Shown here: positions 25,623-36,756 of the stretch, piece by piece | Layout: each line of letters begins with the position of its first letter | How positions within the stretch are numbered: position 1 is the stretch's first letter | Source of the DNA: Lepidurus packardi | Taxonomy: Eukaryota > Arthropoda > Branchiopoda > Notostraca > Triopsidae | Direction of reading: 5' to 3' | DNA: 64,000 bases | NCBI GenBank assembly: GCA_023053545.1 | Contig: JAKZAN010000046.1 | Location: forward strand, 372,001-436,000 | The notes under the pieces: model-generated | What the model was told of the DNA's origin: nothing | Database searches by the model: none | Seen by the model: the letters and a program-made list of their open reading frames with translations, nothing else | Translations under genes and position numbers: made by a program

Positions 25623-26292
25623 ATTCCGTACGGATTTAATTAATTCCTTACGGACTTAATTCATTCCTTACGGACTTAATTAAATCCATACGGACTTAAT
25701 TAATTCCTTACGGACTTAAATAATTCTTTACGGAATTAATTAATTCATTACGGAATTTATTAATTCATTACGGATTCAATTAATTCATTACGGACTTTCT
25801 TAATTCATTACGGACTTAATTAGTTCCTTACGGACCTAATTCATTTATTACGGAGTTAATTAATTCATTACGAACTTAAATAATTCATTACGGACTTAAT
25901 TAAATCCTTACGGACTTAATTAATTCATTACGGACTTAATTAATTCCTTACGGAATTAATTCATTCATTACGGAATTAAATAATTCATTACGGATTTAAT
26001 TAATTCATTACGGACTTTATTAATTCTTTACGGACTTAATTAATTCCTTACGGACTTAATTAATTCTTTACGGAATTAATTAATTCATTACTGAATTTAT
26101 TAATTCATTACGGATTCAATTAATTCATTACGGACTTTCTTAATTCATTACGGACTTAATTAATTCCTTACGGACCTAATTCATTCATTACGGACTTTAT
26201 AAATTCCTTAGGGACTTAATTAATTTCTTACGGACTTAGTTAAATCATAACGGACTAAATTAATTCCTTACGGACTTAATTAATTCCTTACG
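25623..26292 (+). repeat. Satellite A, short T-type block
   Basis: Begins with the usual CCGTACGGATTT switch monomer and carries the GGAATTTATT, GGATTCAATT, GGACTTTCTT sub-unit twice. It is cut short at about 26293 by the start of the segment duplicated from 12931, not by the normal T-to-G switch monomer. Confidence 0.91.
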
Positions 26293-29200
26293 GACTAAAT
26301 TATTTCCATACGGCCTGAATTAATTTCTTACGGACTGAATTAATTCATTACGGACTTCATTAATCCATTACGGACTTAATTAATTGATTACGGACTGAAT
26401 TAATTCATTACGGACTGAATTAATTCATTACGGACTTCATTAATTCCTTACGGACTGAATTAATTCCTTACGGCCTGATTTAATTCCTTACAGACTGAAT
26501 TAATTCCTTACGGCCTGATTTAATTCCTTACAGACTGGATTAATTCCTTATGGACTGAATTAATTCCTTACGAACTTAATTAATTCCTTACGGACTTAAT
26601 TAATTCCTTACGGACTGAATTGTTTCCTTACGTACTGAATTTAATTCCATAAGGCCTGAATTAATTTCTTATGGACTGAATTAATTCATTACGTACTTCA
26701 TTAATATATTACGGACTTAATTAATTCATTACGGACTGAATTAATTCATTACGGACTGAATTAATTCATTACGGACTTAATTACTTCCTTACGGACTGAA
26801 TTAATTCCTTTCGGACTGATTTAATTCCTTACAGACTGAATTAATTCCTTACGGCCTGATTTAATTCCTTACAGACTGGATTAATTCCTCATGGACTGAA
26901 TTAATTCCTTACGAACTTAATTAATTCCTTACGGACTTAATTAATTCCTTACGGACTGAATTAATTGTACTGATTGTACTGAATGTATTTCTTACGGACT
27001 GAATTAATTCCTTACGGACTGAACTAATTCCTTACGGACTTAAATAATTCATTACGGACTGAATTAATTCATTACGGACTGAATTAATTCCTTACGGACT
27101 GAATAAATTCCTTACTGACTGAATTAATTCTTTATGATTGATTGAATTCCTTATTTACTGAATTAATTAGTTACGAACTGAATTAATTCCTTACGGACTG
27201 AATTAATACCTTACGGACTGAATTAAATCCTTACGGACTGAATTAATTCCTTACGGACTGAATTAATTCCTTACGGACTTAATTAATTCCTTACGTACTT
27301 AATTAATTCCTTACGGTCTGAATTAATTCCGTACGGATTTAATTAATTCCTTACGGACTGAATTAATTCCTTACGGACTGAATTAATTCATTATGGACTT
27401 AATCAATTCCGTAAGGAATGAATGAATTAATTGCGGACTGAAATAATTCCTTACGGACTAAATTAATTCCTTACGGACTGAATTAATTCCTTACGGACTG
27501 AATTAATTCCTTACGGACTGAATTAATTCCTTACGGACTGAATTTTTTCCTTACGGACTGAATTAATTCTTTAGGATTGATTGAATTCCTTTCTTACTGA
27601 ATTAATTCATTACGGACTGAAATAATTCCTTACGGACTGAATTAAATCCTTACGGACTAAATTAATTCTTTATTTAATTCCGTACGGACTGAATTAATTC
27701 ATTTCGGACTTAATTAATCGATTACGGACTGAATTAATTCCTTACGTAATGAACTTATTCCTTACGGACTGAATTAATTCCTTACGGACTTAATTAATTC
27801 CTTACGGACTTAATTAATTCCTTACGGACTGAATTAATTCATTACGGACTGAATTAATTCATTACGGACTGAATTAATACCTCACGGACTGAATTAATAC
27901 CTCACGGACTGAATTAAATCCTTACGGACTGAATTAATTCCTTACGGACCTAATTAATTCCTTACGGACGGAATTAATTCTTTACGGACTAAATTAATTT
28001 CTTACGGACTGAATTAATTCCTTACGGACCTAATTATTTCCTTACGGACGGAATTAATTCTTTACGGACTTAATTAATTCCTTACGGACTTAATTAATTC
28101 CTTACGTACTTAATTAATTCCTTACGGTCTGAATTAATTCCGTACGGATTTAATTAATTCCTTACGGACTGAATTAATTCCTTACGGACTGAATTAATTC
28201 ATTATGGACTTAATCAATTCCGTAAGGAATGAATGAATTAATTACGGACTGAAATAATTCTTTACGGACTAAATTAATTCCTTACGGACTGAATTAATTC
28301 CTTACGGACTGAATTAATTCCTTACGGACTGAATTAATTCCTTACGGACTGAATTTTTTCCTTACGGACTGATATAATTCTTTAGGATTGATTGAATTCC
28401 TTTCTTACTGAATTAATTCATTACGGACTGAAATAATTCCTTACGGACTGAATTAATTCCTTACGGACTAAATTAATTCTTTAATTAATTCCGTACGGAC
28501 TGAATTAATTCATTTCGGACTTAATTAATCGATTACGGACTGAATTAATTCCTTACGTAATGAACTTATTCCGTACGGACTGAATTAATTCCTTACGGAC
28601 TGAATTAATACCTTACGGATTTAATTAATTCCTTACGGTCTGAATTAATTCCGTACGGATTTAATTAATTCCTTACGGACTGAATTAATTCCTTACGGAC
28701 TGAATTAATTCATTATGGACTTAATTAATTCCGTAAGGAATGAATGAATTAATTACGGACTGAAATAATTCTTTACGGACTGAATTAATTCCTTACGAAC
28801 TGAATTAATTCCTTACGGACTGAATTAGTTCCTTACGGACTGAATTAATTCTTTAGGATTTATTGAATTCCTTTCTTACTGAATTAACTACATACGGACT
28901 GAATGAATTCCTTACGGACTGAATTAATTCCTTACCCACTGAATTAATACCTTACGGATTTAATTAATTCCTTACGGTCTGAATTAATTCCTTACGGCCT
29001 GATTTAATTCCTTACAGACTGAATTAATTCCTTAAGTACTGATTTAATTCCTTACAGACTGGATTAATTCCTCATGGACTGAATTAATTCCTTACGAACT
29101 TAATTAATTCCTTACGGACTGAATTAATTGTACTGATTGTACTGAATGTATTTCTTACGGACTGAATTAATTCCTTACGGACTGAACTAGTTCCTTACGG

Positions 29201-29370
29201 ACTTAAATAATTCATTACGGACTTAATTAATTCCTTACGGACTGAATTAATTCCTTACGGACTTAATTAATTCCTTACGGACTGAATTAATTCATTACGG
29301 ACTGAATTAATTCCTTACGGACTGAATTAATTCCTTACGTACTTAATTAATTCCTTACGGTCTGAATTAA
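26293..29370 (+). repeat. Satellite A, G-type region
   Basis: G-type monomers. The left end (26294-27263) is the second copy of 12931-13900. From about 27590 the region follows 15400-17200 at offsets of 12,172 to 12,192, the 20-bp change being one monomer. GAATTTTTTCC variants lie at 27540 and 28351, 811 bp apart, reflecting an internal repeat. Confidence 0.93.
26294..27263 (+). repeat. Segmental duplication in satellite A, copy 2
   Basis: Copy of 12931-13900 at offset 13,363. Its left edge falls where a T-type block is interrupted, so this looks like the acceptor side of the transfer. Confidence 0.86.
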
Positions 29371-31000
29371 TTCCGTACGGATTTAATTAATTCCTTACGG
29401 ACTTAATTATTTCCTTACGGACTTAATTAAATCCATACGGACTTAATTAATTCCTTACGGACTTAAATAATTCTTTACGGAATTAATTAATTCATTACGG
29501 AATTTATTAATTCATTACGGATTCAATTAATTCATTACGGACTTTCTTAATTCATTACGGACTTAATTAGTTCCTTACGGACCTAATTCATTTATTACGG
29601 ACTTAATTAATTCATTACGAACTTAAATAATTCATTACGGACTTAATTAAATCCTTACGGATTTAATTAATTCTTTACGGAATTAATTCATTCCTTACGG
29701 ACTTAATTAATTCTTTACGGAATTAATTAATTCATTACGGAATTTATTAATTCATTACGGATTCAATTAATTCATTACGGACTTTCTTAATTCATTACGG
29801 ACTTAATAAATTCCTTACGGACCTAATTCATTCATTACGGACTTTATAAATTCCTTAGGGACTTAATTAATTTCTTACGGACTTAGTTAAATCATAACGG
29901 ACTAAATTAATTCCTTACGGACTTAATTAATTCCTTACGGACTTAATTAATTCCTTACGGAATTAATTATTTCATTACGGACTTCATTAATTCCTTACGT
30001 ACTTAATTAACTCACTACGGACTTAATTAATTCCCTACGGAATTTATTAATTCATTACGGACTTAATTATTTCTTTAGGGACTTCATTAATTCATTACGG
30101 ACTTTATAAATTCCTTAGGGACTTTATAAATTCCTTAGGTACTTAGTTAATTCATTACGGACTTAAATATTTCCTTAGGGACTTCATTAATTCATTACGG
30201 ACTTTATAAATTCCCTAGGGACTTAATTAATTCCTTACGGACTTAGTAAATTCACTACGGACTTTATTAATTCATTACGGACTTAATTAATTCAGTACGG
30301 ACTTAACTAATTCCTTACGGATTTAATTAATTCCTTACGGACTTAATTAATTCAGTACGGACTTAACTAATTCCTTACGGATTTAATTAATTCCTTACGG
30401 ACTTAATTAATTCATTACGGACTTAATTAATTCAGTACGGACTTAACTAATTCCTTACGGATTTAATTAATTCCTTACGGACTTAATTAATTCAGTACGG
30501 ACTTAACTAATTCCTTACGGATTTAATTAATTCCTTACGGACTTAATTAATTCATTACGGAATTTATTAATTCATTACGGACTTAATTATTTCCTTAGGG
30601 ACTTCATTAATTCATTTCGGACTTCATTAATTCATTACGGATTTAAATAATTCATTACGGATTTAATTAATTCATTACGGACTTTATTAATTCATTACGG
30701 AATTAATTAATTCTTTACGGACTTAATTAATTCATTACGAACTTAATTAATTCATTACGGACTTAATTAATTCATTACGGACTTAATTAATTCCCTACGG
30801 ACTTAATTAATTCCTTACGAACTTAATTAATTCTTTACGGAATAAATTAATTCATTACGGAATTTATTAATTCATTACGGACTTAATTAAATCCTTACGG
30901 ACTTTCTTAATTCATTACGGACTTAATTAATTCCTTACAGACTTAATTAATTCAGTAAGGACTTAATTAATTCCTTACGGACTTAATTAATTCCTTACGA
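29371..31000 (+). repeat. Satellite A, T-type block
   Basis: T-type monomers between the CCGTACGGATTT switch and the CTTACGAACTG switch. A 60-bp sub-unit (TTCAGTACGG, CTAATTCCTTACGG, ATTTAATTAATTCC) is amplified around 30285-30540, where it occurs four times. Confidence 0.92.
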
Positions 31001-31672
31001 ACTGAATTAATTCCTTAAGGACTGAATTAGTTCCTTACGGACTGAATTAATTCTTTAGGATTTATTGAATTCCTTTCTTACTGAATTAACTACATACGGA
31101 CTGAATTAATTCCTTACGGACTGAATTAATTCCTTACCCACTGAATTAATACCTTACGGATTTAATTAATTCCTTACGGTCTGAATTAATTCCTTACGGC
31201 CTGATTTAATTCCTTACAGACTGAATTAATTCCTTAAGTCCTGATTTAATTCCTTACAGACTGGATTAATTCCTCATGGACTGAATTAATTCCTTACGAA
31301 CTTAATTAATTCCTTACGGACTTAATTAATTCCTTACGGACTGAATTAATTGTACTGATTGTACTGAATGTATTTCTTACGGACTGAATTAATTCCTTAC
31401 GGACTGAACTAATTCCTTACGGACTTAAATAATTCATTACGGACTTAATTAATTCCTTACGGACTGAATTAATTCATTACGGACTGAATTAATTCATTAC
31501 GGACTGAATTAATACCTCACGGACTGAATTAAATCCTTACGGACTGAATTAATTCCTTACGGACTTAATTAATTCCTTACGGACTGAATTAATTCATTAC
31601 GGACTGAATTAATTCCTTACGGACTGAATTAATTCCTTACGTACTTAATTAATTCCTTACGGTCTGAATTAA
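31001..31672 (+). repeat. Satellite A, G-type block
   Basis: Homologous to 20149-20820 at offset 10,852, with CTACATACGG at 31090 and ATTGTACTGATTGTACTG at 31349. Only scattered substitutions separate the copies, for example CATACGGACTGAATTAATTC here and CATACGGACTGAATGAATTC there. Confidence 0.93.
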
Positions 31673-34600
31673 TTCCGTACGGATTTAATTAATTCCTTAC
31701 GGACTTAATTCATTCCTTACGGACTTAATTAAATCCATACGGACTTAATTAATTCCTTACGGACTTAAATAATTCTTTACGGAATTAATTAATTCATTAC
31801 GGAATTTATTAATTCATTACGGATTCAATTAATTCATTACGGACTTTCTTAATTCATTACGGACTTAATTAGTTCCTTACGGACCTAATTCATTTATTAC
31901 GGAGTTAATTAATTCATTACGAACTTAAATAATTCATTACGGACTTAATTAAATCCTTACGGACTTAATTAATTCATTACGGACTTAATTAATTCCTTAC
32001 GGAATTAATTCATTCATTACGGAATTAAATAATTCATTACGGATTTAATTAATTCATTACGGACTTTATTAATTCTTTACGGACTTAATTAATTCCTTAC
32101 GGACTTAATTAATTCTTTACGGAATTAATTAATTCATTACTGAATTTATTAATTCATTACGGATTCAATTAATTCATTACGGACTTTCTTAATTCATTAC
32201 GGACTTAATTAATTCCTTACGGACCTAATTCATTCATTACGGACTTTATAAATTCCTTAGGGACTTAATTAATTTCTTACGGACTTAGTTAAATCATAAC
32301 GGACTAAATTAATTCCTTACGGACTTAATTAATTCCTTACGGACTTAATTAATTCCTTACGGACTTAATTAATTCCTTACGGAATTAATTAATTCCTTAC
32401 GGCCTTAACTAAATCCCTACGGACTTAATTAATTCCTTACGGACTTAATTAATTCTTTACGGAATTAATTAATTCATTACGGAATTTATTAATTCATTAC
32501 GGATTCAATTAATTCATTACGGACTTTCTTAATTCATTACGGACTTAATTAGTTCCTTACGGACCTAATTTATTTATTACGGACTTAATTAATTCATTAC
32601 GAACTTAAATAATTCATTACGGACTTAATTAAATCCTTACGGACTTAATTAATTCATTACGGACTTAATTAATTCCTTACGGAATTAATTCATTCATTAC
32701 GGAATTAAATAATTCACTACGGATTTAATTAATTCATTACGGACTTTATTAATTCTTTACGGACTTAATTAATTCCTTACGGAATTAATTAATTCATTAC
32801 GGAATTTATTAATTCATTACGGAATTAAATAATTCATTACGGATTTAATTAATTCATTACGGACTTTCTTAATTCATTACGGACTTAATTAATTCCTTAC
32901 GGACCTAATTCATTCATTACGGACTTTATAAATTCCTTAGGCACTTAATTAATTTCTTACGGACTTAGTTAAATCATAACGGACTAAAATAATTCCTTAC
33001 GGACTTAATTAATTCCTTACGGACTTAATTAATTCCTTACGGACTAAAATAATTCCTTACGGACTTAATTAATTCCTTACGGACTTAATTAATTCCTTAC
33101 GGACTTAATTAATTCCTTACGGCCTTAACTAAATCCCTACGGACTTAATTAATTCCTTACGGACTTAATTAATTCTTTACGGAATTAATTAATTCATTAC
33201 GGAATTTATTAATTCATTACGGATTCAATTAATTCATTACGGACTTTCTTAATTCATTACGGACTTAATTAATTCCTTACAGACTTAATTAATTCAGTAA
33301 GGACTTAATTAATTCCTTACGGACTTAATTAATTCCTTACGGACTTAATTATTTCATTACGGACTTAATTCATTCCTTACGGACTTAATTAATTCCTTAC
33401 GGCCTTAATTAAATCCATACGGACTTAATTAATTCCTTACGGACTTAAATAATTCTTTACGGAATTAATTAATTCATTACGGAATTTATTAATTCATTAC
33501 GGATTCAATTAATTCATTACGGACTTTCTTAATTCATTACGGACTTAATTAGTTCCTTACGGACTTAATTAGTTCCTTACGGACTTAATTAATTCATTAC
33601 GAACTTAAATAATTCTTTACGGACTTAATTAATTCCTTACGGACTTAATTAATTCTTTACGGAATTAATTAATTCATTACGGAATTTATTAATTCATTAC
33701 GGATTCAATTAATTCATTACGGACTTAATAAATTCCTTACGGACCTAATTCATTCATTACGGACTTTATAAATTCCTTAGGGACTTAATTAATTTCTTAC
33801 GGACTTAGTTAAATCATAACGGACTAAATTAATTCCTTACGGACTTAATTAATTCCTTACGGACTTAATTAATTCCTTACGGAATTAATTATTTCATTAC
33901 GGACTTCATTAATTCCTTACGTACTTAATTAACTCACTACGGACTTAATTAATTCCCTACGGAATTTATTAATTCATTACGGACTTAATTATTTCTTTAG
34001 GGACTTCATTAATTCATTACGGACTTTATAAATTCCTTAGGGACTTAATTAATTCCTTACGGACTTAGTTAATTCACTACGGACTTTATTAATTCATTAC
34101 GGACTTAATTAATTCATTACGGACTTAATTAATTCCTTACGGACTTAATTAATTCCTTACGGACTTAATTAATTCATTACGGAATTTATTAATTCATTAC
34201 GGACTTAATTAAATCCTTACAGACTTAATTAATTCAGTAAGGACTTAATTAATTCCTTACGGACTTAAATATTTCCTTAGGGACTTCATTAATTCATTAC
34301 GGACTTTATAAATTCCTTAGGGACTTTATAAATTCCTTAGGGACTTTATAAATTCCTTAGGGACTTTATAAATTCCTTAGGGACTTTATAAATTCCTTAG
34401 GGACTTAATTAATTCCTTACGGACTTAGTTAATTCACTACGGACTTTATTAATTCATTACGGACTTAATTAATTCATTACGGACTTAATTAATTCATTAC
34501 GAACTTAATTAATTCATTACGGACTTAATTAATTCTTTACGGAATTAAATAATTCATTACGGAATTTATTAATTCATTACGGAATTAATTAAATCCTGAC

Positions 34601-35490
34601 GGACTTAATTAATTCATTACGGAATTAAATAATTCATTACGGATTTAATTAATTAATTACGGACTTTATTAATTCATTACGGAATTAATTAATTCCTTAC
34701 GGACTTAATTAATTCACTACGGACTTAATTAATTCATTACGGACTTAATTACTTCCTTAGGGACTTCAATAATTCATTTCGGACTTCATTAATTCATTAC
34801 GGAATTTATAAATTCCTTAGGAACTTAATTAATTCCTTACGGACTTAGTAAATTCATTACGGACTTAATTAATTCCTTACGGACTAAATTAATTCCTTAC
34901 GGCCTTAATTAAATCTTTACGGAATTAATTAATTCATTACGGAATTTATTAATTCCTTACGGATTCAATTAATTCATTACGGACTTTCTTAATTCATTAC
35001 GGACTTAATTAATTCCTTACGGACCTAATTCATTCATTACGGACTTTATAAATTCCTTAGGGACTTAATTAATTCCTTACGGATTTAGTTAATTCATAAC
35101 GGACTTAATTAATTCCTTACGGACTTAATTAATTCCTTACGGCCTTAATTAAATCCCTACGGACTTAATTAATTCATTACGGAATTTATTAATTCATTAC
35201 GGACTTAATTAAATCCTTACAGACTTAATTAATTCAGTAAGGACTTAATTGATTCCTTACGGACTTAATTAATTCCTTACGGACTTAATTATTTCATTAC
35301 GGACTTCATTAATTCCTTACGGACTTAATTAATACACTACGGACTTAATTAATTCCCTACGGAATTTATTAATTCATTACGGACTTAATTATTTCCTTAG
35401 GGACTTCATTAATTCATTTCGGACTTCATTAATTCATTACGGACTTCAATATTTCCTTAGGGACTTCATTAATTCATTACGGACTTTATA
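31673..35490 (+). repeat. Satellite A, T-type block ending at the second A-to-B junction
   Basis: T-type monomers in constant 20-bp register. The left part copies 20821 onward (offset 10,852). The right part, from about 34410, is the duplicate of 2400-3401 including the last A monomer, CGGACTTTATA, before satellite B. A local run of five identical monomers lies at 34301-34400. Confidence 0.94.
34301..34400 (+). repeat. Homogenised run of five identical A monomers
   Basis: GGACTTTATAAATTCCTTAG is repeated five times without a mismatch at 34301, 34321, 34341, 34361 and 34381. Elsewhere this variant occurs singly or in pairs (for example 23141-23180), so this is a very recent single-monomer expansion. 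Confidence 0.92.
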
Positions 35491-36737
35491 TCTAATCGGG
35501 TCTCTGATCGGGTCTCTAATCGGGTCTCTAATCGGGTCTCTGATCGGGTCTCTAATCGGGTCTCTAATCGGGTCTCTGATCGGGTCTCTAATCGGGTCTC
35601 TAATCGGGTCTCTAATCGGGTCTCTGATCGACTCTCTGATCGGGTCTCTGATCGGGTCTCTAATCGGGTCTCTAATCGGGTCTCTGATCGGGTCTCTGAT
35701 CGGGTCTTTAATCGGATCTTTAATCGGGTCTCTGATCGGGTCTCTGATCGGGTCTCTGATCGGGTCTCTGATCGGGTCTCTGATCGGGTCTCTAATCGGG
35801 TCTCTGATCGGGTCTCTAATCGGGTCTCTAATCGGGTCTCTGATCGGGTCTCTAATCGGGTCTCTAATCGGGTCTCTGATCGGGTCTCTGATTGGGTCTC
35901 TAATCGACTCTCAATCGGGTCTCTAATCGGGTCTCTAAACGGGTCTCTAATCGGGTCTCTGATCGGGTCTCTGATCGGGTCTCAGATCGGGTCTCTAATC
36001 GGGTCTCTAATCGGGTCTCTGATCGGGTCTCTAATCGGGTCTCTAATCGGGTCTCTGATCGGGTCTCTAATCGGGTCTCTGATTGGGTCTCTAATCGGGT
36101 CTCTAATCGGGTCTCTAATCGACGTCTCTAATCGAGGTCTCTGATCGGGTCTCTAATCCGGTCTCTAATCGGGTCTCTAATCCGGTCTCTAATCGGGTCT
36201 CTAATCGGGTCTGTGATCGGGTCTCTAATCGGGTCTCTAATCGGGTCTCTGATCGGGTCTCTAATCGGGTCTCTAATCGGGTCTCTAATCGGGTCTCTGA
36301 TCGGGTCTCTAATCGGGTCTCTAATCGGGTCTCTGATCGGGTCTCTAATCGGGTCTCTAATCGGGTCTCTAATCGGGTCTCTGATCGAGTCTCTGATCGG
36401 GTCTCTAATCGGGTCTCTATTCGGGTCTCTGATCGGGTCTCTAATCGGGTCTCTGATCGGGTCTCTGATCGGGTCTCTAATCGGGTCTCTAATCGGGTCT
36501 CTGATCGGGTCTCTGATCGGGTCTCTAATCGGGTCTCTAATCGGGTCTCTAATCGGGTCTCTGATCGGGTCTCTGATCGGGTCTTTAATCGGGTCTTTAA
36601 TCGGGTCTCTGATCGGGTCTCTGATCGGGTCTCTATTCGGGTTTCTAATCGGGTCTCTGATCGGGTCTCTAATCGGGTCTCTGATCGGGTCTCTTATCGC
36701 GTCTCTGATCGGGTCTCTGATTGGGTCTCTAATCGGG

Positions 36738-36756
36738 TTAACAGACGTACACTTCG
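36738..36756 (+). repeat. CAGACGTRCACT cassette, block 2 empty version, copy 1 (GTACAC variant)
   Basis: TTAACAGACGTACACTTCG between TAATCGGG and ATCGGGTCTC. It differs from most copies by A in place of G at GTGCAC. Upstream lies the order TTATCGCGTCTC, GATTGGGTCTC; downstream TAATCGAGTCTCTG. This framing is shared by most empty copies. Confidence 0.87.

Noticed and set aside
8374-35490. Common origin of satellites A and B
   Set aside because: Both have CGG next to A/T-rich bases, but the 20-bp and 12-bp units share no longer match or periodicity. The similarity is no more than short chance words, useful only as microhomology at the junctions.
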